From NCBI RefSeq assembly GCF_900290235.1, contig NZ_OLMK01000009.1, forward strand, positions 363,847 through 427,846: a stretch of DNA of 64,000 nucleotides. The letters are read 5' to 3'. The notes beneath the pieces are model-generated. The model had not been told where the DNA came from and did not search any database. It saw only the letters and a list, made by a program, of their open reading frames with translations. This DNA comes from Streptomyces sp. MA5143a. GTDB taxonomy: Bacteria; Actinomycetota; Actinomycetes; Streptomycetales; Streptomycetaceae. A program made the position numbers and the translations under genes. Positions 1-7,808 of the stretch are shown here, one piece after another; position 1 is the first letter of the stretch; every line of letters begins with the position of its first letter.

Positions 1-736
1 CCAGGCCGGGAAGCGCGTCGGCGATGCGGCGCACCTCGTCCCGGCGGTCGAAGGTCTTTCCGCCGTAACGGTAGCCGTCGACGCAGAAGAGGACCTTCGG
101 CCTGAGCTGGCCGAACCGGTCGATGACGCCTCGCGACCCGAAGTCGGGGGAAGCGCTCGCCCATACGGCCCCGACGGCCGTCGTCGCGAGCATCGCGATC
201 GCGGCCTGGGGCACGTTCGGCAGATATCCGCAGACCCGGTCGCCGGGGCGTACGCCGAGCCCGCGCAGCCGGGTCGCCAGGATGCGTACCCGGCCCGCGA
301 AGTCCTCCCACGGAAGGCCGACGGGAGCGGCGCTCTCGGAGCCGAACACCACGGCGTCGGTGCCCGACCGTTCGTTTCGCAGGACGTGCTCGGCGTAGTT
401 CAGCCGCGCCCCGGGAAACCACCGCGCCCCCGGCATGTCCCGGCCGTCGAGCACCGAGGAGTACGGGGTCGTCGACCGAATGCCGAAGTAGTCCCACAGG
501 GCGCCCCAGAATCCCCCCAGGTCGGTGACGGACCAGTTCCACAGCTCGTCGTAGCCGTCGAACCGCAGCCCCCGTTCCCGGGACAGCCAGTCCGCGAACC
601 GCGTGACATTGGCCTCCGCGACCCGCCGCGGGCCGGGCGTCCACAGCAGCTCGCCTTCGGCCACCACGGCGGCCCTGCCGGCTGCGCCGTGTGCCCGACC
701 AGTGGCAGGGAAGCCCCCTGCTGCCTCGACGGTCAT
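1..736 (-). CDS. acetoacetyl-CoA synthetase, N-terminal part (cut by window edge)
   Basis: This is the first 245 codons of an acyl-CoA/acetoacetyl-CoA synthetase of the ANL adenylating family, which activates acetoacetate (or a similar acid) to its CoA ester using ATP in the cytoplasm. The translation has the N-terminal cap typical of the acetoacetate enzymes (RFADWLSRERGL, then PGARLNYAEHVL) followed by GYLPNVPQAAIAMLATT. The adenylation signature and C-terminal domain lie outside the window. The start at 736 is chosen because a clean AGGAGG lies just upstream on the minus strand. It is divergent from an IclR regulator and shares a 120-base promoter region with a palindrome, so control by that regulator is likely. 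Assignment to acetoacetate rather than another short acid rests on N-terminal similarity only. Confidence 0.85.
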   Translation of the reverse strand, partial: MTVEAAGGFPATGRAHGAAGRAAVVAEGELLWTPGPRRVAEANVTRFADWLSRERGLRFDGYDELWNWSVTDLGGFWGALWDYFGIRSTTPYSSVLDGRDMPGARWFPGARLNYAEHVLRNERSGTDAVVFGSESAAPVGLPWEDFAGRVRILATRLRGLGVRPGDRVCGYLPNVPQAAIAMLATTAVGAVWASASPDFGSRGVIDRFGQLRPKVLFCVDGYRYGGKTFDRRDEVRRIADALPGL

Positions 737-807
737 GTCGCCTCCTCGCGTCATGGGAGGAACGGTCTCCGACGAGCCGGGACGCGAGCAACAGTTCCCT
801 GCTAGCT

Positions 808-822
808 TTTCACCTGGTGAAA
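808..822. promoter_or_regulatory. palindromic candidate IclR operator
   Basis: TTTCACC-T-GGTGAAA is a perfect 7-base inverted repeat between the divergent synthetase and IclR genes. A related half-site, ACCAGGTGAAA, recurs at 867-877 inside the first codons of the regulator gene. The layout suits an autoregulated divergent operator. Binding by the adjacent IclR protein is inferred. Confidence 0.55.
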
Positions 823-856
823 TCCGCTCTCCATCTTCGCAGGTGAGGGTCGTCTC

Positions 857-1669
857 ATGCGGCAGTACCAGGTGAAAACGATCAGCTCTCTCGAGCGTGG
901 CCTACAGGTGCTGAAGGCCCTGGAGGAGATGCGTGCTGCCAGCCTGCACGACCTGCACCAGGTCACCGGCATCCCCAAAGCCACCCTGATCCGCATCCTC
1001 CATACCTGCAACCAGGAGGGCCTGGTCTGGCAGCGGCTCGCCGATGGGGCTTTCGTCGCGAGCCTCAGACCCCAGAGGGCCCCGTACAACGACGTCGAGT
1101 GGCTCGGCGAGCTGGCGTCGTCGGTCCTGGAGGAGCTGTGCGAGCGCGTGATGTGGCCGTCGGTGCTGACCGTGCCCCGGCTGGACTACATGGAGACGAT
1201 CGACACCAACAGCCCCAAGGCGTACTTCGACGAGGTGGTCCCCGTTGCGCCCATCGGTTTCCGTTCGCACATGCTGCTCGGCGCCTCGGGCCGGGCCTAC
1301 ATCGCCTTCTGCGCCGAGCGGGAGCGGGAGGCGGTCCTGCGCCGCCTGCGCGAGCACGACGCTCCGGGCAACGCATACGCCCACGACCCGGGCTGGCTGC
1401 GGCGTCTGCTGGCGACCACCCGGTCCCGCGGCTACAGCGTGCGCGCACCGGAGTACGACTTCGACGGTCGCAACTCGATCGCCGTACCGATCCGCCTGCA
1501 CGGGGAGGTCCTGGGATGCGTCAACGTGACCTGGCGCAAGACGGTCATGTCCGCGCAGGAAGTGGCGCGGCGCCACCTGGACGACCTGCGGGCCGCAGTG
1601 CACCGGATCGAAGAGCGGGCTTCGGCGGCCGTCCCGCAACGACACGGGCCCGGCGGCGACGAGATCTGA
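857..1669 (+). CDS. IclR-family transcriptional regulator
   Basis: This 270-residue protein has the length and layout of an IclR regulator: an N-terminal winged helix (SLERGLQVLKALEEM, then GIPKATLIRILHTC) and a C-terminal effector-binding domain (roughly residues 80-250). The latter includes FRSHMLLGASGRAYIAFC and RNSIAVPIRLHGEVLGC, which are typical of the family. IclR proteins usually control adjacent catabolic genes in response to small acids. Here the divergent neighbour is an acetoacetyl-CoA synthetase, so acetoacetate or a related ligand is a reasonable guess. AGGTGAGGG lies about seven bases before the ATG. The palindrome at 808-822 and a half-site inside the gene suggest autoregulation. 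Confidence 0.9.
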   Translation: MRQYQVKTISSLERGLQVLKALEEMRAASLHDLHQVTGIPKATLIRILHTCNQEGLVWQRLADGAFVASLRPQRAPYNDVEWLGELASSVLEELCERVMWPSVLTVPRLDYMETIDTNSPKAYFDEVVPVAPIGFRSHMLLGASGRAYIAFCAEREREAVLRRLREHDAPGNAYAHDPGWLRRLLATTRSRGYSVRAPEYDFDGRNSIAVPIRLHGEVLGCVNVTWRKTVMSAQEVARRHLDDLRAAVHRIEERASAAVPQRHGPGGDEI

Positions 1670-1726
1670 AGACGAGGAAAAAGAGACCATACGCCGTCTT
1701 CCAGTCTCCACCAGCCACCGGAAAGG

Positions 1727-1965
1727 CTATGCGCCAGGCCCCTGTGGAGCAGCCGAGTGGTCCCTGCGATACTCACGCGGGCTGACGCAGTGGCGGCTCT
1801 TTGAGGCGCGGGCGAAGTGTGAGGTGTCCTTGACGCCGACCGCGTAGGCGATGTCCGTGACACTCCGGCCCGTCCGGACTGGGTCGGCGGGCAGCCTGGC
1901 GGCGATGTCGATCCGCTGCTGCGCCCCGAACAGCAGCAGCACCCTGTCACGGGCGCAGTCGTGGG
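1727..1965 (-). pseudogene. AraC-family regulator, C-terminal remnant
   Basis: Only the second helix-turn-helix of an AraC/XylS regulator remains: VTDIAYAVGVKDTSHFARA followed by SPREYRRD. The open frame runs upstream as RDRVLLLFGAQQRIDIAARL but then meets the end of the neighbouring XRE gene, and no sensor domain is present. It is best read as a degraded gene rather than a small functional protein. A GTG at 1942 could in principle start a 71-residue product. Confidence 0.7.
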
Positions 1966-2880
1966 TCAGTCGCTGTGCTCGACGGCACCGGCGGCGGTGG
2001 CATCTGCGCCCCAGCTCGCGAGCATGTGCATCGCTTCCGCAGAGGGCGTGTGCGGCTCGGCGTGGAAAGTGATCAGCACCTGCCCGGAGTCACGTGCCGC
2101 GCGGAAGGACTCGAAGGACAAGGTGATCTCGCCGACCAGCGGGTGATGCATCCGCTTGACCCCGAAGCCCTTGTTCTGGACCTCATGCCGGGCCCATATG
2201 CGCCGGAACTCCTCGCTCTTGACCGAGAGCTCCCCCACCAGCGCCGACAGTTGCAGGTCTCCGGGGTGGCGCCCGGCATCCATCCACAGGTAGCTGACGA
2301 CCTCCGACGCCTTGTGCTCCCAGTCGACGAACAAGTCCCGGTAGCCGGGGTCCAGGAAGATCAGGCGTGCCCAGTTGCGCTCGCGCGCGGGCAGCTGTGA
2401 CCAGTCGCCGAAAAGTGCCGCCGCCATCCCGTTCCACGCCAGTATGTCGGCGCGGCTCCCGATGACACACGCGGGGACGCCTGTCATGGAGTCGAGCAAG
2501 TGGCATAGGCTGCTGCGCACTCTTCGCGGCCTGGTCGCAGGCCTCTTGCGGAAGGGCCTCTTCGGCCCGGCGAGATGGGTGAGGTGAAGGCTTTCTGCCT
2601 CGCTCAGCTGAAGGACGCGTGCGATGGCATCGAGGATCTCCAGCGATGCATTGTGTACATGTCCCTGTTCCAGGCGCGTGTAGTAGGCCATGGACACGCC
2701 AGCCAGCTGGGCCAGCTCCTCACGGCGCAGGCCGGGCACCCGCCGGTAGCGGCTGTGGTCGACAAGCCCCACGTCACTGGGTTTGAGTCGGGCGCGGCGG
2801 CCGCGAAGGAATTCGCTCAGCTCGGCACCGCGCTCCTGGGCCACGCCGGCGTCCACAGCGGGATCGGGCTCTTGGATCAT
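1966..2880 (-). CDS. XRE-family regulator with MmyB-like ligand-binding domain
   Basis: This 304-residue protein has an N-terminal helix-turn-helix (LRREELAQLAGVSMAYYTRL) and a C-terminal MmyB-like domain, which binds small or fatty ligands in characterised relatives and is recognised here by GSRADILAWNGMAAALFGD and WARLIFLDPGYRDLF. In actinomycetes such regulators commonly sit beside a short-chain dehydrogenase, and one lies 317 bases upstream on the same strand. There is no obvious ribosome-binding site before the ATG. CATACT ends seven bases before it, so the transcript may be leaderless. A 10-base inverted repeat at 2908-2940 lies just upstream. Confidence 0.9.
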   Translation of the reverse strand: MIQEPDPAVDAGVAQERGAELSEFLRGRRARLKPSDVGLVDHSRYRRVPGLRREELAQLAGVSMAYYTRLEQGHVHNASLEILDAIARVLQLSEAESLHLTHLAGPKRPFRKRPATRPRRVRSSLCHLLDSMTGVPACVIGSRADILAWNGMAAALFGDWSQLPARERNWARLIFLDPGYRDLFVDWEHKASEVVSYLWMDAGRHPGDLQLSALVGELSVKSEEFRRIWARHEVQNKGFGVKRMHHPLVGEITLSFESFRAARDSGQVLITFHAEPHTPSAEAMHMLASWGADATAAGAVEHSD

Positions 2881-2907
2881 GGGGTTCAGTATGAGCAGGC
2901 ATGGTCG

Positions 2908-2940
2908 GCGCTTCCTGTCCCTGTCAGTGTCAGGAAGCGC
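2908..2940. promoter_or_regulatory. 10-base perfect inverted repeat upstream of XRE regulator
   Basis: GCGCTTCCTG and CAGGAAGCGC are separated by 13 bases and lie 28 bases upstream of the regulator start at 2880, where an autoregulatory operator would be expected. The remainder of the 317-base gap up to the dehydrogenase stop contains no open frame or repeat that I would defend. Confidence 0.5.
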
Positions 2941-3197
2941 TTACTCGTACGGTCCGGAGGCGGACCCGGCAGCTGTTACTCCCATGCAACCTCACGCGCC
3001 AGGGCTGTACTCAAGCGCGGCGTGTCGATCATCATCAGGTTTCCGGCCGGCTGGCGCAGTAGGTAAAAGTTCGCGCCTGCGGTGCGCGGCGAGTTGTGCC
3101 CGCACAGGTACACGTGCTCGGCAAGGCTAGGGGAAAGGGATCAAGTGCCGGGTGCGGTCCGCGCGTGCCGTGCCGGATCGATCGGGTGTGGCACACG

Positions 3198-4049
3198 TCA
3201 GTTGTTCGCGGGCACGTACTTCCCGGGCACGCCGGTGGCGCGGCGCATGAAGGCGTCGAAGGTGCGATTGGGCAGCGTGTTGTGCAGGAAGATCATGGGC
3301 TTGGCGCCGAAGCCGACGGCGTAACGCGTCTTGGGCCGGCGTGCCCGGACGGACTTGACGATGGTCTTGGCGATCAAGTCCGGCGACGACATGCGGCGTT
3401 CGTTGGCCTCCGAACTGAGCGAGTCGGCCACAGCGTTGGCCTGCGGGGCGTACGGGCCGGTGCCGGAGACGGCGCGAGCCTTCTGCGCGGCGATGCCGCC
3501 CCACTCGGACTTGACCCCGCCCGGTTCGATCACCACGACGTCGATCCCGAAGGGCTTGAGCTCCATGCGCAGGCAGTCGCTGAGCGCTTCCAGCGCGAAC
3601 TTCGTGGCGTGGTACCAGGCTCCCAGTGAGGTGCACATGCGGCCACCGACCGAGGTGATGTTGACGATGGTTCCCGAGCGCTGCGCCCGCATGTGCGGCA
3701 GGACCAGCTGGGTCAGGCGCGCTGCGCCGAACACGTTGACCTCGAACTGTTCCCTGGCCTCCTGCAGGGGGACGTCCTCGACGGCGCCGTAGGAACCGTA
3801 GCCGGCGTTGTTGACGAGGACGTCGAGCCGGCCGGTGTCGGCGATGAGCTTCTCGACGCCTTCCCGCATGGAAGTGTCGTCGGTGACGTCCATGGCCAGC
3901 AGCCGGATCCCCAGCTCGGTCAGGTGTTGCATGCGCTGCACGCGCCGCGCCGCGCCGTAGACGGTGTAGCCGGCCTCGCGCAGCTTGAGCGCGGTGGCCT
4001 CGCCGATCCCGGACGAAGCTCCGGTGACGAGTGCGACCTTGGTGGTCAT
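3198..4049 (-). CDS. short-chain dehydrogenase/reductase (SDR)
   Basis: This 283-residue classical SDR is an NAD(P)-dependent oxidoreductase of the cytoplasm. The cofactor motif TGASSGIG is at residues 9-16 and NNAG at about 85. The catalytic serine lies in VNITSVGG and the Tyr-Lys pair in YHATKFALEAL. The C-terminal extension beyond residue 190 is longer than the minimal fold, as in many SDRs of unknown substrate. It is divergent from an AraC regulator and upstream of an XRE-MmyB regulator; either could control it. The substrate cannot be read from sequence. Confidence 0.92.
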   Translation of the reverse strand: MTTKVALVTGASSGIGEATALKLREAGYTVYGAARRVQRMQHLTELGIRLLAMDVTDDTSMREGVEKLIADTGRLDVLVNNAGYGSYGAVEDVPLQEAREQFEVNVFGAARLTQLVLPHMRAQRSGTIVNITSVGGRMCTSLGAWYHATKFALEALSDCLRMELKPFGIDVVVIEPGGVKSEWGGIAAQKARAVSGTGPYAPQANAVADSLSSEANERRMSSPDLIAKTIVKSVRARRPKTRYAVGFGAKPMIFLHNTLPNRTFDAFMRRATGVPGKYVPANN

Positions 4050-4125
4050 GGTGGTGATCCTTTCGGTGGACGTGGTGACGTTTCGCTGTGAACGCTAGAA
4101 GTGGATCTGCGGCCTGGCACTAGCG

Positions 4126-4194
4126 TGGCGCGCCAACTCACTTGCGTATGACGCCAGCTTTCGATGGCGCGCTTGGCGAGAGGAATGGCGCCAT
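4126..4194. promoter_or_regulatory. repeated GGCGC palindromes in the SDR/AraC divergent region
   Basis: Three related elements lie in the intergenic region: TGGCGCGCCA (4126-4135, perfect palindrome), ATGGCGCGCT (4164-4173) and ATGGCGCCAT (4185-4194, perfect palindrome). They may be binding sites for the AraC regulator that starts at 4236. This is positional inference, and in G/C-rich DNA such short motifs also arise by chance. Confidence 0.35.
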
Positions 4195-4223
4195 CTGCTG
4201 GTGTCAGGCATGCCGGCGGCCGT

Positions 4224-4236
4224 TACGCTCCCGTCG
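4224..4236 (+). promoter_or_regulatory. candidate leaderless promoter of the AraC gene
   Basis: TACGCT (4224-4229) is followed by exactly six bases and then the GTG at 4236. This is the arrangement of actinobacterial leaderless transcripts, in which the -10 hexamer places the first transcribed base at the start codon. No ribosome-binding site precedes that GTG. Confidence 0.5.
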
Positions 4237-5237
4237 TGAGCACCGGACGATTCATCCTGGATCCCAGCATCAAAGCCCTGCTGAAGGACCTCGGCGTGTC
4301 ATCCACCCGGGTGCTCCGGCGCGCTCAGCTGCCTGCCGACCTGTTCGGCCGCGGCCCGGTCGCCCTCCCTCTCGAGGAGTACTTCCGGCTGTGGGAGGCG
4401 CTCGAGGCCGAGAGCGGCGATCCGGACCTGGCTGTCGCGATCGGCCGGTCGATTTCGGTCGAGATGTTCAACCCGCCGATCTTCGCCGCCCTGTGCAGCC
4501 CCGATCTGCGGACCGCAGCTGAGCGCATCGCCATCTACAAGCCCCTCATCGGACCCCTGCACCTGCGGCTCGACAACGGCGACGAAGGCTTGACGATCAG
4601 CTTCCGGTGGCCGCCGGACACGCCCCCGCCCCCGCCCCAGCTGGCCGCCGCCGAGATGGTGTTCTGGGTCGCTCTGGCCCGGATCGCGACCCGCCACGAC
4701 GTCCGGCCGGTCCGGGCCGTCGATCCCTGGCTGTCTGCCGAGCACGCCGGCCTGGACGACTACCTCGGCGTAGAAGTCCACAAGGGACGGACGCACGCGA
4801 TCAGCTTCGCGCCCGCCGACGCGAACCGCCCGTTCCTCACCGAGAACGAGCAACTCTGGCGGTTCTTCGCCCCGGAACTCCGCCGACGCCTGTCCGACCT
4901 GCAGGCGACGGCCAGCGTCGCCGATCGGGTGCGGGCCGCGCTGCACGAAACCCTTCCCGCCGGCGGAAGCTCCATGACCGCAGTCACCCGTCACCTCGCC
5001 GTCAGCAATCGCACGCTGCAACGACAACTGAAGCTCGAAGGAACAAGCTTCCAGGAAATCCTCGCCACGACCCGCGAAAACCTGGCCCGCCACTACCTCG
5101 GCAACAGCACTATGCGCATCGCCGAAATCGCCTACCTACTCGGTTACGACGACACCAACTCCTTCTACCGCGCCTTCCGCACCTGGACCGGAACCACTCC
5201 CGACGCCCTCCGGACCGCAGCAGTCGCCGGAGTCTGA
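4236..5237 (+). CDS. AraC-family regulator (arabinose-binding-domain type)
   Basis: About 333 residues. The N-terminal half (FILDPSIKALLKDLGV through the middle) matches the sensor domain of the OruR/VirF-like AraC group. The C-terminal 100 residues carry the double helix-turn-helix: AVSNRTLQRQLKLEGTSFQE and IAEIAYLLGYDDTNSFYRAF. It is divergent from the SDR and probably regulates it. The start is set at the GTG at 4236. An ATG at 4164 is in frame, but its 24 extra codons resemble no family member and would place the -10 element inside the gene. Confidence 0.88.
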   Translation: MSTGRFILDPSIKALLKDLGVSSTRVLRRAQLPADLFGRGPVALPLEEYFRLWEALEAESGDPDLAVAIGRSISVEMFNPPIFAALCSPDLRTAAERIAIYKPLIGPLHLRLDNGDEGLTISFRWPPDTPPPPPQLAAAEMVFWVALARIATRHDVRPVRAVDPWLSAEHAGLDDYLGVEVHKGRTHAISFAPADANRPFLTENEQLWRFFAPELRRRLSDLQATASVADRVRAALHETLPAGGSSMTAVTRHLAVSNRTLQRQLKLEGTSFQEILATTRENLARHYLGNSTMRIAEIAYLLGYDDTNSFYRAFRTWTGTTPDALRTAAVAGV

Positions 5238-5935
5238 ACGGGCCGTCGCGGGACCTCGACCGGCTCGCTCATGCGGCCCATCAGATCGCGAGCGACGAGA
5301 TGGCGGCGGAGTCATCAACGAGATCAGGCATGCCGCGTGAGGTGCACCGATGACTTATCGAGCGGCGCATGATCGGGCGACCTCGTCCACCTTCCGGGAG
5401 CAGGGGTGCCGACCTGGCCTGTCACTCAGCAGGGCTCGGAACCTCCGGTACCGGGAGCAGGCGTGTTGCAGCAAAGACTCCTCCAGATCGATCAAAATGG
5501 CCTCATTGCCGGCGGCGGAACTCGGCAGGGTATGCCACGGGATTGCCGAACAATCCTGGGTTCGGCCGACGCACTGTTCCAGCACGATATCGGTCATACG
5601 TTTCCCGGAGTTGCGTGGCCGTCATTGTTGTCGATAGGCATGCCCAGCCATAACTTCGCCTTCTCTCGAGCCTCCCCGTCAGTGCACCCAGGGCCCGGAC
5701 TCAGGTTATGGAATTGACCGAATCGACTTCCAACGTTAGCCAGACTCCTGAATTCGGGATGTATCTGGCCGGGGTGGGGGAAAATGCGCGATTAGTGGAT
5801 GTCTCGTTAGAGGAGACCAAAAGAATCCAAGAAGTCGGCCCACAACGACGAAGACATCGCTTCGCCGCTGGGGCCAGCCGATCATCAGCGGTGGCGAACG
5901 CTCGAAAAGGCTTGATATTCGCCTGTTTCGGCATG
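5238..5935. other. gene-poor stretch of atypical composition
   Basis: Nearly 700 bases without a gene I can support. Short open frames exist on both strands (for example a minus-strand frame from about 5597 to 5355), but none shows a recognisable domain or convincing start site. From about 5700 the DNA has clearly more A and T than the flanks, with runs such as GAATTCGGG. It may be the edge of an acquired segment that continues to about 8.7 kb. Confidence 0.4.
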
Positions 5936-6502
5936 TCAGGGTCGATCGTAGAAGCCGCCAATCCGTGCGCGGGCCAATGCCTGACCAGCCTCCAGGACAG
6001 CCTTCGGCTTCGCCGAGGCCACCGGTTTGCCTGCCACTGTGGAGATTGGTTCGGCGAGTGCGAACAGCTGGAACGCATAGCGGTGCGGGCCATGACCTTT
6101 GATCGGTGCCGGGCCCTGATAGCCGCGCCCTTGGCTCGACCGCAAGATCTGCACGCCCGCGTCGAGCGCGCTCGAATCAAGTGCGTTGCACGGTAACTCG
6201 GTCACTGCGGGGTCCAGCAGTGCCGCCGCGTGCACCAGCGGGCTTCGCAGCGGTACGTCGGGATCTTCGACCACGAGCAGCAACTGCGCGGTCTCGGCCG
6301 GTGGCAGCGCCCAGGCCAGCGCCGGCGAAAGATTCTGCCCGCCGAGTCTCTTCACCACATGCCGAACAGGAAGCGTGGTTTCGTGGTCGAAATTGGGACT
6401 GGTGATGTCGAAGGTGGCCGCAGCGGCCAGATTCGATCGGTGCCAGGCCAGGGTCTGTTCACCGGCGCGCCGATTGACAAGCAGTTTGCCGATCAGAGAC
6501 AT
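5936..6502 (-). CDS. YbhB/YbcL (Raf-kinase-inhibitor-like, PEBP) family protein
   Basis: This 188-residue protein is in the usual size range for bacterial phosphatidylethanolamine-binding-protein relatives. Family landmarks are FDITSPNFDHETTLP near residue 30, LAWALPPAETAQLLLVVEDPDVP (the conserved D-P-D ligand-pocket region) and GPHRYAFQLFAL near residue 140. The family binds small anionic ligands, and bacterial members have no settled function. Its start overlaps the end of an aldehyde dehydrogenase remnant, and an aldo/keto reductase lies upstream on the same strand. Codon use is less G/C-biased than in the rest of the window. Confidence 0.85.
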   Translation of the reverse strand: MSLIGKLLVNRRAGEQTLAWHRSNLAAAATFDITSPNFDHETTLPVRHVVKRLGGQNLSPALAWALPPAETAQLLLVVEDPDVPLRSPLVHAAALLDPAVTELPCNALDSSALDAGVQILRSSQGRGYQGPAPIKGHGPHRYAFQLFALAEPISTVAGKPVASAKPKAVLEAGQALARARIGGFYDRP

Positions 6503-6666
6503 CGCACTCCGTCGTTGTCGGTCGAGGCAGCATCACCCGCGATGACAGTGCCGTCGAGCAACCCCAGCGCGCGGGTGCCATCGGCGGAGTCGGCCACGGC
6601 GACCTCGGTCAGCACCTGGCCATCGGCCGGATCGAACATCGGAAACGTGCGTCCGTCGATGGCCGG
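6493..6666 (-). pseudogene. aldehyde dehydrogenase (succinate-semialdehyde type), N-terminal remnant
   Basis: One minus-strand frame reads IDGRTFPMFDPADGQVLTEV followed by a segment ending DSADGTRAL. This corresponds to the first 50 or so residues of NAD(P)-dependent semialdehyde/aldehyde dehydrogenases. It then departs from the family and stops at 6493-6495, inside the first codons of the PEBP gene. No Rossmann segment, catalytic Glu or Cys follows. It is an internal-deletion remnant between two intact genes. Confidence 0.65.
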
Positions 6667-6805
6667 CACCTGTTCACCACCACAGCCCGGTCGGAACCGA
6701 TGCGATGACTGTGTCCCTGTCGGGCCTTTCTTCTTCTCCTGGTCGGATGATCACCGAATGGATGGTGTTGTGGTGCGCGGCCCGGCGGGGCAGCGGCGGG
6801 AGGAC

Positions 6806-7786
6806 TCAGATGATTCCGTTGCGGACCAAGGTGTTCGCCGCTTCGAGCTTGGTGATCTCCTCGGTGGTGAGTTCGAGTTCGAGACCGGCGACGGCGTCGT
6901 CGATATGGCGTTCCTTCGTGGCACCCACAATCGGCGCGGCCACCGGGGATTTATTCGCCACCCAGGACGCCGCGACCTGCGCCATCGGCACCCCGCGAGC
7001 CTCGGCGACTTCCTGCACAGCGGTCACGACCCGCTTGTGCGATTCCTCGTCGCGGGTATACAGCTGTGGAGACAGTGTGTCGTTGGCTTCACGCCCGGAC
7101 CCTTCCGAACCCCACGGCCGGGTGAGCCGTCCGCGTGCGAGCGGGCTCCAGGGCAGAATTCCCATGCCTGTGGCTTCGGCATAGGGCGCGACCTCGCGTT
7201 CCAGATCCCGCGCCAGCAAGTTGTAGTGCAGCTGATTCGACACGAACTTGGTCCACCCGTGTCGGTCTGCCGCGTTCTGCATGAGCGCGAGCTGCCACAT
7301 CAGGAGATTGCATGCGCCTATATAGCGGGCTTTGCCAGCCTTGACCACGTCGTGCAGTGCTTCCATCGTCTCTTCGATCGGTGTATTCGGATCGAAAGCA
7401 TGGATTTGATAAAGGTCGACGTAGTCGGTACCAAGGCGGCGCAGCGAGGCGTCGATCTCGTGCATGATGGCGACCCGGCTCAGGCCGGAGCCGTTGCGAG
7501 ACGGGCGTTGATGCCCGTACACCTTCGTCGCGATCTGGAACTCTTCGCGGGGACCCAACTCTCTGGTCAGCGTGCCCAGGATTTCCTCACTTGTGCCGCT
7601 GGAATATACGTTGGAGGTGTCGAAGGTCGTGATACCCGCCTCGTAGGCGCGGCGGACGAACGGACGGGCCTCATCGAGGCCGATGGTCCACGACGGGTAG
7701 CCCTGCTCGGGGTCACCGTAGGTCATCATGCCCAGGATGACGCCGCTCATCTCCAGGCCGCTCTTGCCCAGTCGGACAGTTTTCAC
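6806..7786 (-). CDS. aldo/keto reductase
   Basis: This 326-residue protein is a full-length NADPH-dependent aldo/keto reductase with a TIM barrel. The catalytic Asp and Tyr are in FDTSNVYSSGTSEEILG and the Lys in QIATKVYG. GTDYVDLYQIHAFDP and the C-terminal nucleotide-binding IVGATKERHIDDAV are also present. The start is a GTG at 7786 with AAAGGAA seven bases upstream. It follows the MBL hydrolase by 22 bases, so the two are probably co-transcribed. The substrate is unknown. Composition suggests an origin outside the surrounding chromosome. Confidence 0.9.
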   Translation of the reverse strand: MKTVRLGKSGLEMSGVILGMMTYGDPEQGYPSWTIGLDEARPFVRRAYEAGITTFDTSNVYSSGTSEEILGTLTRELGPREEFQIATKVYGHQRPSRNGSGLSRVAIMHEIDASLRRLGTDYVDLYQIHAFDPNTPIEETMEALHDVVKAGKARYIGACNLLMWQLALMQNAADRHGWTKFVSNQLHYNLLARDLEREVAPYAEATGMGILPWSPLARGRLTRPWGSEGSGREANDTLSPQLYTRDEESHKRVVTAVQEVAEARGVPMAQVAASWVANKSPVAAPIVGATKERHIDDAVAGLELELTTEEITKLEAANTLVRNGII

Positions 7787-7808
7787 CTGTGATTCCTTTC
7801 ATGTGCGT

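Noticed and set aside
5355..5597. An 80-residue minus-strand open frame in the A/T-richer gap
   Set aside because: It has no family resemblance, a weak start and no support from context; it is kept only as part of the unassigned stretch.
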